A stretch of 12,878 nucleotides of DNA from contig JAOXYB010042004.1 in the NCBI GenBank assembly GCA_028565635.1, forward strand, positions 1 through 12,878, written 5' to 3'. Below are positions 1 through 7,465 of this stretch, piece after piece. Positions within the stretch are counted from its first letter, which is position 1, and every line of letters starts with the position of its first letter. The position numbers and the translations under genes are program-made. This DNA comes from Phoronis ovalis. Its lineage: Eukaryota; Phoronida; Phoronidae. The notes under the pieces were generated by a model. That model was not told where the DNA came from and made no database searches. It saw only the letters and a list, made by a program, of their open reading frames with translations.

Positions 1-50
1 GAGGCTGAAGCGCATTATTATAAAGCGCTCTATTGTGAAGCGCTCTAAGT
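1..50. repeat. Possible interspersed-repeat tail with GCGCTC motifs
   Basis: GAAGCGC, AAAGCGCTCTA and GAAGCGCTCTA follow each other at short spacing at the window edge, just before the first visible GPCR exon. AAGCGCTnTA strings are common near 3' ends of some LINE/SINE families, so this may be the end of such a repeat cut by the window. Confidence 0.3.
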
Positions 51-92
51 CGTAAGTCTGAATGGGCCTAATGTTTTTATCTTCTCATTCAG

Positions 93-200
93 GTATACAT
101 TGTAACTCTACCTGGGATTCGTTCACGTGCTGGCCAGCGACACCTGCTGGTACCGATCTTCATATGCCATGCCCTTTAATGTTTAGGGTGCCACACGTAG
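93..200 (+). CDS. GPCR exon: hormone-binding domain, first part
   Basis: Acceptor TTCTCATTCAG ends at 92 and donor GTAAGG starts at 201. The exon begins with the last two bases of a split Gly codon and ends phase 1. It encodes three domain cysteines, in HCN, TCWP and MPCP contexts, with an N-glycosylation sequon (NST) between the first two. This is the standard CN..CWP..PCP pattern of the family; the domain's first cysteine must lie in an exon further left. Confidence 0.85.
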
Positions 201-3200
201 GTAAGGGAAATCATTCTACGTCTACCATTTACACTGTACTGGCGGAGTAGCCGCCAACTAATTTAAGATTATGTCAGAAAGAGATCTATTAAAAGATGTC
301 TACCCAGAATGTCTTACAATGGTCACGTACATGCATACCTATGGGACCTATAGTGTAGCTTGTCAAAATATCCTGGGGCTCACTGTCGGAAAAACTTTAA
401 AGTTACGATTCCGTAAACATTTAGGATTTCCGTAAATAATTACAATTCCGTAACTCTGTAAAGATACTTACAAGAGTTGTAAAGTTACCATTTTTCTGAC
501 AACGCATTTTGTTTCATAAGTCATGAATTACGGATTTGTAACATAATTATATACAGTGTTTACGACGACGGGTCTCTGTACAAGTTCTTCGTGTTACCTC
601 ATGCAATCAACTGATTAAAGTGTGGATTTCCGTGGGAACCCCTGACAGTGCTATAGTGAGACATTTTGTGCATTAAAGATAACATATTGAAAGATATTTT
701 TTGATTATTCATATATGCCATTGCACTTGCCGGAGGCCCTATATTCAGTCAATAAGCACGGTCTCAATAAGAAAAATAGTCTCAAGTTAAGGATTGATTA
801 CCAGTAACAATGTACAATCTAGACAAGATTTTGATTCTCGATAAAACAAATGTGCATATAGAGTAAATTAACTCCATTCGTTATTTAGCAAGAAAAGACA
901 TCTTTTGAATGCCTTTACAGGTAATTTGGCCCACAGAATTTGTAATGAAGACGGTTTGTGGGTATACGGTAACTGGTCAAATTACACAGAATGTTATAAC
1001 GCATACGTAGCATTTAATGGGCACCCTGAACCATTTGCCACAGAGGTAAGCACATTCTGGAAACCCACTTTTCATTTTTGAAGACTCGCTGGCACTAGCT
1101 AGTACCTTGACCTCTGCAACTATGATACTGTAGCAGCAATAGTTTAGAACAACAGTAGCAGTAGCAATAACATCAGCTCAGAAATCGTGATGTAGACAAA
1201 CGAGTTGTAATGAAACATCAGTACAATCACCTTCATCATCACTACTTAGCTCGAATCTTCCGACGTGCTTGTGAAGCCAATAAACTTGATTATAGACCAC
1301 CTGGTGGAAATGTGTGGAAACTGGTCTTGGGACAGCTTGCTATTGGTTGTCTTATGGCGTTAATATTCATTTGGTACTTGATCATTTTCGTTTTTCGTTC
1401 TATTTAGCAACCACTGAATGAAAAAGCTATTACCCAAGCAGTAATCATGAGGGACATTTACTTCATTGGCAGCATCATATCTCTAGTGTTGCTGGTCATT
1501 ACTTTGTTCATTTTTTGTTTTTTCAAGTAAGTATAATAGTCTCAAAACTTATTTGCAATTAATTATTTAATTTTGTCTTATGGGAAGTTTAAAGTATTAG
1601 CTGCATTTTAATTGACGAGAGGTCAGTCATATTACATTACTTCATCTTTTATAGAACTATTCATGTGGGTAGACATATAGATCTGGAGGGACATATTATA
1701 ATATGTACATGTGCATGCGGAAATTTCGCCAAAATTAAGCATTTTGTATTACTCAAAATAGGATTCAAAATATTTGCCAAATCAGCAACCGTCACTTCTT
1801 TACACAAATCTTTTTTTAGAAAGCCATGCATCCAGGTATGATACAGTACTGTAATTGCAATTGTTTTACAGGTCACTTCAGTGCAGCCGAGTGTCAATTC
1901 ACAAGAATCTAGTCTTATCATTCATTCTCAGATTCATCATTATTCTAGTCATGTTTGAACCATTTGTTAGTGAGAATCTGGTGGATTCATACAGAACAAT
2001 TGTATGTATAATTAAATTCAAAACCATTATTTCATAACTGCTTAGTATCTACTGTGTAAAAGTAGCGATGATGGGAATGATGTCTCTAAATATGATATTG
2101 ACAACATTATGAAGTCAACACCTTGTTGTGAGTGACAATGTTACATTTAAGTTTACATTGCCTACATTTATGACAATTAGGATGATGGTAGTGATGAAAG
2201 CTATTCATTGATTAACTTCCAAAAAGTTGATTGAGTATAGTAGATTGTTGCTTATGTTAAGGATGACATCACAGGTCACATTGACGACAATGATAACAAT
2301 TATTTTTCTATTGTAGGAATGGTTGTGTAAATTGTTGACAGCACTCCAACAATATTCAGTCATAGCAAATATTTTCTGGATGTTTGTGGAAGGGTTATTT
2401 CTTTACAGTAGAATTGCTCTTGCTTTCAACAAAGAACCACATTTTGCAATATTTTATGCCATAGGATGGGGTATGTATAACAATACTATATTATAACCCC
2501 GTATTCATACATGTATGTAATAAAGCATAATATAAAAATTAAGCCAATTGGCCCATCCATTTATGATTTGAACTGTCTTGTACTCTTAAAGGAAACCTAA
2601 TACATGAAATTTTACAACAAGCGTTGCAAGATTTAGCATTGACGTATTGCACTGACCATGTCTGGCTAGCCTCAAATTCAACTCATATTACAATTAATAT
2701 TTGCATGTGGCATTGGGTTCACAGTTTTGGGAACTTGGTCTTCCACCTAAATATTGCATAATGCTCACCTTTAACACATAGGGCGCAATGCTACAGGTAA
2801 TGACAACTTAAAAATGTGTAACATGGATGAAGCAATAAATGAAATTTAAATAAATGACAATATCAATGAACTGTTTTTCAATTCTTATTGTAAAATAATA
2901 TTGTGTTATTCTAGGAGGTCCTATACCTTTCACTATAACTTGGGCACTGTGTATGCATTTCTTTAGCAATGATTTGCCATCAGAATATGTCTGCTGGCAA
3001 GGGTGGTCACAATCTGTTTTTAAGTGGATTATCGTGACACCAATTCTTGCAGCTTTTGCAGTAAGTACATATACAATGTATATTAAACTAGTTACTAAAA
3101 CACTTGCTAGGAAAGAATTTCTTTGATTTTCAGTCAAATGTCTCAATACTGAATAAGAGCTAACCAGATACTTAATATCAACATGCTCTGAAACGTGCAG

Positions 3201-4668
3201 GCCAAATAAGACTCTACCCAAACTATACATCCATTTGGTATTAATGCTCTTCATGACTTCCAGCACATCCGTTTTAATTGTCACTTTCTATATCTTTATT
3301 TTATTTAATCTGTATCTAAATCATTACTTAATATAATAATCTTTCAGGTGAATGTATTTTTTCTTGTTAACATCATACGCATATTGATTACAAAATTAAC
3401 GGCCACAAACACTGTGGAAACAGCACAAGTCAGGAAAGCAGTGAAAGCAACAGTAGTGCTTTTTCCCTTATTAGGTATGTTCCTTTTATAACATCTGTCT
3501 GCATAAGCTGATTTCTTGTTTTATATGTAACTATAATGATCATGATCATCTGCCATCAAACAAAACCAACCAAACAACCATTTTATGGAAACAAGCACTA
3601 AATAATGTTATTTTAAAAACATAACCACACAATCTTTGTGACAACATGGCAGACAGCAGAATGTTAACAGTACAATCGTTTGACAACTATGTAGAACAAA
3701 CAAATTAGAAACCTTGTGAGCTTGTGATCTTCTCATAAAGTTATTGCAGGAGTCCATTATTTGATTGCATTAACAATTTCCTAGACCGTGATCACACAGG
3801 GTCAACTATCCTTGTGGATGTAATACAACATTAATCGGATTTGAACCTGAACAGAATTAGAAAACTATGAAACCAAAAGATATGTCTTGTTTACAAAACC
3901 ATGCATTTTCTTGTAGGTCTTACAAACCTATTATTTTTCTGGAAGCCTGAGGATGAAGGTGCGGCAGACACAGCCTACTATATAACAAATGCTGTGCTTC
4001 ATTCATCACAGGGTATATTTGTTGCTGTTATTTACTGCTTCCTCAATGGTGAGGTAAGATTGTGAAGGAATCCTTCTGATATGATGGAAGATGCTATTGA
4101 TCTTAGTACAGTTGTTTGTAGTTTCAGTATATTTTCTCATTTCGGTGCACAGCAAAATGGTATTATGTGATCAATACACCTTTCAATGCATTTCAGAAAT
4201 CTCAACACTGACGTAGACTAAAATTTTCAAAAATACTCATTGCACTTTATGCTTATACTTTAAGAGTTTAATTTTGAGTAATTAGTTGTAAATGAAGGGA
4301 TATACTATTTTTGGTAAGGTAATGTCCATTTTTATTTAACTTCCAAGAGTTAAAAAGTATCCCTCACAAAATTGTATAACAATTTACAGGTTCAAGCAGC
4401 TATTCAGAAGAAATGGCAGCGTTACAAAATGCAACGCCTTAATGAACAAAACTACCGTAGAAGAACATCACACACATCGTCATTCTTCCTTTCGCAATCT
4501 GAGGTACTACTATTTCTCGCATTTGGGAGAAAAGTGCATGCAGCACGGACACCCAAGAGCAAATCGCAAAAGTCAGAAAGCCAGAATGGTTCTATAGAAA
4601 TGACTGAATCGCACCAATGGCAAACAGTGCCACCTAGTGTCATGAATTCCGATGCTTCCTACGTTTAA
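93..4668 (+). CDS. Class B1 GPCR, CRF/DH44-receptor-like (5' partial, nine exons)
   Basis: Plasma-membrane receptor for a peptide hormone; CRF-type relatives signal mainly through Gs and cAMP. Joined coding exons are 93-200, 921-1045, 1408-1526, 1872-2001, 2317-2470, 2915-3060, 3348-3474, 3917-4053 and 4390-4668, all GT-AG, phases agreeing, 440 residues. Order: hormone-receptor domain with five of six cysteines (CWP, PCP, YTEC), seven membrane segments, basic helix 8, Ser-rich tail. The conserved class B polar set is visible: His of IHKN in TM2, Glu of FWMFVEG in TM3, Thr of RKAVKAT in TM6, Tyr of VIYCFLNGE in TM7. The TM3 cysteine (WLCKLL) and loop cysteine (YVCWQG) can form the usual disulfide. 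[19 protein letters not shown] and KKWQRYK favour CRF/DH44 receptors; IHKN and NGEVQA also recall calcitonin receptors. The first exon(s), with signal peptide and start codon, are left of the window. Class is certain; ligand group is inferred. Confidence 0.9.
201..920 (+). other. GPCR intron, 720 bp
   Basis: Non-coding stretch between the two hormone-domain exons. It contains a possible miniature element with CACTG ends at 381-650 and several copies of a TTCCGTAA-type motif. I see no coding exon in it. Confidence 0.8.
381..650. repeat. Possible CACTG-ended miniature DNA transposon
   Basis: The left end reads CACTGTCGG and the right end, reverse-complemented, CACTGTCAG, matching at 8 of 9 positions. 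Both ends are flanked by CT (379-380 and 651-652). Inside are repeated ATTCCGTAA-like motifs near 408-455, a GGATTTCCGT near 624-633, and TAAAGTTAC twice (398-406, 480-488). An alternative right end at 491-500 (TTTTTCTGAC) pairs with GTCGGAAAAA at 385-394. The ends are too short to be certain; superfamily not assigned. Confidence 0.3.
921..1045 (+). CDS. GPCR exon: hormone-binding domain, second part
   Basis: Acceptor GCCTTTACAG ends at 920; donor GTAAGC starts at 1046. It encodes the last two cysteines of the domain (RICNEDGLW and YTEC), the Trp of the GxW signature, and two sequons (NWS, NYT). It ends phase 0 in the linker to TM1. Confidence 0.88.
1046..1407 (+). other. GPCR intron, 362 bp, with an open frame running into the acceptor
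   Basis: The intron ends in a pyrimidine-rich tract and TTTAG. From 1210 an ATG-initiated frame of 65 codons runs to a stop formed by the acceptor TAG at 1405-1407. It would encode a His-rich and basic start followed by one hydrophobic segment (about residues 40-62). It is out of the receptor's splice pattern and I cannot assign it; a chance open frame is most likely. Confidence 0.6.
1408..1526 (+). CDS. GPCR exon: TM1
   Basis: It starts after TATTTAG with a Gln codon and ends phase 2 before GTAAGT. A charged linker leads to a hydrophobic stretch ([19 protein letters not shown]), which is TM1. The alternative GT five bases downstream would put an in-frame stop in the exon, so this donor is preferred. 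Confidence 0.88.
1872..2001 (+). CDS. GPCR exon: intracellular loop 1 and TM2
   Basis: Acceptor TTGTTTTACAG ends at 1871; donor GTATGT starts at 2002. It encodes loop 1 ([12 protein letters not shown]) with the conserved TM2 histidine, then TM2 ([15 protein letters not shown]) and the start of extracellular loop 1. The split Lys codon from the previous exon is completed by the first base. The preceding 345-bp intron (1527-1871) shows nothing else. Confidence 0.88.
2317..2470 (+). CDS. GPCR exon: TM3 and start of TM4
   Basis: Acceptor TATTGTAG ends at 2316; the exon ends phase 1 before GTATGT. It encodes the TM3 cysteine (EWLCKLL), the class B signature [11 protein letters not shown] with the conserved Glu, intracellular loop 2, and AIGWG, the TM4 tryptophan. 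The preceding 315-bp intron (2002-2316) is AT-rich with GATGAT-like stretches and shows no gene. Confidence 0.9.
2915..3060 (+). CDS. GPCR exon: TM4, extracellular loop 2 and start of TM5
   Basis: Acceptor TTATTCTAG ends at 2914; donor GTAAGT starts at 3061. It encodes [14 protein letters not shown] (TM4), the loop cysteine-tryptophan pair (VCWQGWS) and [11 protein letters not shown] entering TM5. The preceding intron (2471-2914) contains no recognisable coding sequence. Confidence 0.88.
3348..3474 (+). CDS. GPCR exon: TM5, intracellular loop 3 and TM6
   Basis: Acceptor CTTTCAG ends at 3347; donor GTATGT starts at 3475; ends phase 1. It encodes [16 protein letters not shown] (TM5 to loop 3, G-protein contact region) and [15 protein letters not shown] (TM6). 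RKAVKAT is the most CRF-receptor-like piece of the protein. The preceding intron is 287 bp. Confidence 0.92.
3475..3916 (+). other. GPCR intron, 442 bp
   Basis: AT-rich, with a short A/C-rich simple stretch near 3557-3582 (CAAAC/CCAAA units). I see no gene or mobile element. Confidence 0.7.
3917..4053 (+). CDS. GPCR exon: end of TM6 and TM7
   Basis: Acceptor TTCTTGTAG ends at 3916; donor GTAAGA starts at 4054. It encodes [14 protein letters not shown] (TM6 end and an acidic third extracellular loop) and [17 protein letters not shown] (TM7, with the QG pair and the conserved Tyr). It ends phase 0. Confidence 0.92.
4054..4389 (+). other. GPCR last intron, 336 bp
   Basis: AT-rich, ending in AATTTACAG. 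I see nothing else in it. Confidence 0.7.
4390..4668 (+). CDS. GPCR last coding exon: helix 8 and C-terminal tail
   Basis: Begins phase 0 and ends at TAA 4666-4668. The first residues ([16 protein letters not shown]) form the basic amphipathic helix 8. Then comes a Ser/Thr-rich tail of about 75 residues with many possible phosphorylation sites, ending D-A-S-Y-V, which fits a class I PDZ ligand (S/T-x-hydrophobic). Vertebrate CRF receptor 1 also ends in a PDZ ligand (T-A-V). A hydrophobic patch (VLLFLAFG) after a possible GT donor at 4503 leaves open an extra splice event here. Confidence 0.88.
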   Translation, partial: VQAAIQKKWQRYKMQRLNEQNYRRRTSHTSSFFLSQSEVLLFLAFGRKVHAARTPKSKSQKSESQNGSIEMTESHQWQTVPPSVMNSDASYV

Positions 4669-4790
4669 ATGTGCCCTTGTAGGTACCCACTATCACCTCT
4701 ACTAATGTGTTCAACACACCACTTTCACTCCTTAGATGTCACTGCTACAAATATGTCATGTCATGAGTTTAGCATAAACTTTTACTGCAT

Positions 4791-4826
4791 GCTGAAGTAA
4801 AAAGTGCTGCTGAAGTAAAAAGTGCT
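4791..4826 (+). repeat. Perfect 18-bp tandem duplication
   Basis: GCTGAAGTAAAAAGTGCT occurs twice back to back (4791-4808, 4809-4826) with no mismatch, so it is a recent duplication or replication-slippage product downstream of the GPCR stop. Confidence 0.9.
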
Positions 4827-4973
4827 GATACTTGGTTGATAGTTTTCGGGAGGTTGGTAATCTAGAAAGTATAATGACCATCATACAAGTTACAAAATTG
4901 TAAAAACAGGTGCAGTTCACTAATTTGTTCACTACTTTATTGTTCAGGTGTTCTCTTATATGGGTTGATCAAC

Positions 4974-5022
4974 ACTAGTGTGAATGAAACATGACCATGA
5001 TGTTTTTCATGTGCACATTAGT
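4974..5022. repeat. Imperfect inverted repeat (hairpin)
   Basis: ACTAGTGTG-AATGAAACATG on the left resembles the reverse complement of the right arm, ACTAATGTGCACATGAAAAACAT, with several mismatches and gaps. It could fold as an AT-rich hairpin in the 3' flank. No function can be assigned. Confidence 0.4.
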
Positions 5023-5087
5023 TACTAGTTTTTAACCTAGCATTGGTGTTATGTATCAACCTTTTGTAAAAAAAAAATACTGCAGTT

Positions 5088-5369
5088 GCCATTTGCCCCA
5101 GGAGGGGGGCAGTCAATATGAAAGTGGGTACGCATGTTCCAACAAAATTTCGCATAAAAGGATATGTTTTTCGAACCGCCGGTGGCTAAAATCACGAAAG
5201 GGTGTGGTTTTTCGGAGGTGTGACACTTCTTAGGGGTGTTTTCCCCCAAAACTCACTTCCTTAGGGTGTATTTTTACAGAATTTCACTTCGTTAGGGGCT
5301 TCTTTAGAAAAGCCATGTTGGAACATGGGTACCCACTTTCATATTGACTGACCCCCCGGGCCATTTGCC
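5088..5369. mobile_element. Miniature inverted-repeat element with 10-bp target duplication (copy 1)
   Basis: The element body is 5098-5359 (262 bp), flanked on both sides by GCCATTTGCC (5088-5097 and 5360-5369), a 10-bp target-site duplication. Termini are G/C-rich: CCAGGAGGGGGGCAGTC on the left, CCCGGGGGGTCAGTC reading in from the right. The inverted repeats continue through about 35 bp with one mismatch (CAGTCAATATGAAAGTGGGT and onward to ...GTTCCAACA). The interior has AAGGGTGTGG-type and CTTAGGGGTG-type motifs and no transposase frame. Long inverted repeats with 9-10-bp duplications resemble Mutator-like non-autonomous elements; that assignment is inference. The near-intact ends and exact duplication argue for fairly recent insertion. 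Confidence 0.85.
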
Positions 5370-5786
5370 TGCTGTTCTGTAATCTATTCTTTATGTTTGA
5401 AGTTTTTTTGAGTGGCAAATGCTTCAAAATTTACTTTGTTCTGCATTCTTTAGTTTGCCATAAATGCTGTCTGCATCGTGTCACGCTTTTGACATCATAG
5501 TTAACAAACCTTTTTTAGCAAGCATGGCTAGTTGTTATGATTTAACCCACTAACTCTGTCATTGGATGAATTAAACATCTGAACAGCTAGGGGTATCCAA
5601 TTAGCTTGATAAGAAATAAGTTATTCCGTGTACTTAACTTTAGGTAATGATTATATTTTCATCAGTTTTAGCAACAATTAATCTGATAATCTGACTGCTT
5701 GTCTGAATGTTACTTTCAATTTGTTAACGACTCATCTTTATCTGTAACAGCAGGTCATCCTATTTTACTGGCATATTATACAGCTA
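5370..5786. other. Intergenic sequence between two miniature elements
   Basis: AT-rich; no coding sequence, RNA gene or further repeat recognised. Confidence 0.6.
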
Positions 5787-6146
5787 TGACAATACCTGGG
5801 GCACCGACTCTCAGTGATCAAGTACACAAGTATACTCCATGTAAGAGTGGTTTTCAGATGTTTTTCAGTGTACTAAATGTTCAAAATTCTGAAAAGGGGT
5901 ACCTTTTTCAAGTATGCAGTTCCAAAATTCACTCCACTCTAAATGAAAGTAAAAATAAAAACTTGGAAGTTTTGTTTTCTTTCCTGTATTCCGAAAAGGG
6001 GTGTGTAATCAGGGACATGCATCCAAAAAAAAATACGAAAAAGGGTATGTTTTTTTATCTTTTTTCTGAAAGCTGTTAAGGGTTTGAAAGTATGGGTGGA
6101 CACTCCCCTATCAAAATTATTGAAGTCAGTACCCCGGGTGACAATA
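5787..6146. mobile_element. Miniature inverted-repeat element with 8-bp target duplication (copy 2)
   Basis: Body 5795-6138 (344 bp), flanked by TGACAATA (5787-5794 and 6139-6146); a ninth base upstream is A versus G. The ends are CCTGGGGCACCGACT and, from the right, CCCGGGGTACTGACT (12 of 15 identical). Farther in the arms diverge. The interior repeats GAAAAGGGGT/GAAAAAGGGTATGTTTTT motifs, like copy 1 at 5156-5171 and 5196-5213. G/C-rich ends, CAGTC/GACT-type subterminal bases and duplication size suggest a relative of copy 1. An open frame crossing it (5699-6079) looks like chance. Confidence 0.75.
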
Positions 6147-7143
6147 ACACAAGCTCACAGATCAAATATTAGTAGCTGGAGCCAAAACCAAAAAAAATAC
6201 TGATGTTAATTTTCATAAAATTTTATAATAGTCTGATAATACAAATCTGGAATTAACAGTATCAAGTACAGGGTTTCAATACTGCAGTGTAGTAACATAG
6301 TACATCACAATAGTAAAACTATCAGATGTTTTAATTAATTATTGTTTTTCAGCAACATTCAACACAAATAAGAGAAAAAGCATCATCTGCTAACAATTCC
6401 ATGACTGCATTATAAAGTAATTGGAAGACTGCAAACCTTTATATAGAAACCATATGACATGATGCCAGAGCAGTAAACTCAGACAATTTTGGAATTGATG
6501 ATGATCTTGACTTTGGTGATAATTGAAATTGTATTATAAAATACAGCAACATATGGATATGCATTGGGTGTATAAATAGGAAATAAAATGTGATCATGTG
6601 TGCTCTTCTCAATGCCAGTTTAAGGAATGCAAGTAAATTGCAAAGAACCAGCATTGCTGCAATTTGGGATATATTTACAGTTGTTACAATGTATAGAGTA
6701 GTGCTAAATGGTGGTAATATATATGTTGTAAAGTTTGTGACAATGAGATTGTAAATATTAACCTCTTGACTGGTGTCATCTACAATTATCGTCTAGCAGT
6801 ACCATATTACCTCTTGAGTTGATCCCTCTAATAAATAGATTGGGATATTTTACCAAAATATCTTTTTGGCACTCACTTTTATCAATAATTTCAGTTTTTA
6901 ATAATTTTAATCACACTAAAAGATTTCAAATATTTCGCTATGATTATTTTGATAAATTATTCGTGCAGAAGCCATCGGAATCTAATGTTTTAGTGACGCC
7001 TTCTTGTTCGATTACATAAACATATTATGAAGGTGTCAGTAAAGAAACAAAACTGAGTTTAATAATTTCAAACATTTGATCACTGAAGCCTGTCAAAAAA
7101 TTATGCTTTGTAATAGTGCAAAAAAATAGGAAAATTACTTTGA
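6147..7143. other. Intergenic sequence, no gene seen
   Basis: About 1 kb of AT-rich DNA. Open frames here are short and their translations lack recognisable domains. An AATAAA at 6830-6835 on the + strand is over 2 kb beyond the GPCR stop and cannot be tied to it. Confidence 0.6.
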
Positions 7144-7465
7144 GTGAATGAGTAGGTAAGCATGTTCCAATAAATTTTAGTGTGAAAGGGTATATTTTTT
7201 TAGCCGTGGGAGTGTAATGCAAGTCACACTTATTGGGTACATTTTTTGCCCAAAATTATGAAAATCGGTGGGTTTTTAAAGGAATGTCACTTTCTTGGGT
7301 CGACCCTAAAAAAATCTTCACTTCATTAGGTCTGTACAACTGGGTGTTTTTACCAATTTTAGTCACTCTCTAATTACTTCCTTCAAGTCCTACAACAGGT
7401 AACTCCATAACAGGCTTCTTAAAAAAGCTATATTAGAATATGGGTTCCCAATTTCATATTGCCAT
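7144..7465. mobile_element. Decayed relative of the miniature element (copy 3)
   Basis: The left part (GGTAAGCATGTTCCAATAAA) matches the copy-1 left arm. The right end, reverse-complemented (CAATATGAAATTGGGAACCC, then AGCTTTTTTAAGAAGCC), matches the copy-1 right arm. The interior follows copy 1 in order: a GAAAGGGTATATTTTT motif, a GTCACACTTATTGGGT block aligned to the GACACTTCTTAGGGGT block, then CACTTCATTAGG. The outermost G/C-rich bases and target duplication are no longer recognisable, so boundaries are approximate. An old insertion of the same family. Confidence 0.65.

Larger units (their letters stand above)
4669..5087 (+). other. 3' flank or 3' UTR of the GPCR gene
   Basis: No open frame of note and no AATAAA signal; the 3' end of the transcript cannot be placed from sequence. 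It contains an exact tandem duplication (4791-4826) and an imperfect inverted repeat (4974-5022). Confidence 0.5.

Noticed and set aside
2808-3284. 158-codon open frame on the minus strand, the longest in the window
   Set aside because: It runs antisense across the TM4-TM5 exon of the receptor, whose + strand reading is unmistakable, and its translation has no recognisable domain.
5699-6079. 126-codon open frame on the + strand
   Set aside because: Most of it lies inside a miniature element with clear ends and target duplication; composition is simple and there is no domain.
6439-6654. 71-codon minus-strand open frame with hydrophobic residues
   Set aside because: AT-rich DNA readily gives hydrophobic translations; no splice or start context and no family resemblance.
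6830-6835. AATAAA as the poly(A) signal of the GPCR gene
   Set aside because: More than 2 kb past the stop with two mobile elements in between; nothing ties it to the gene.
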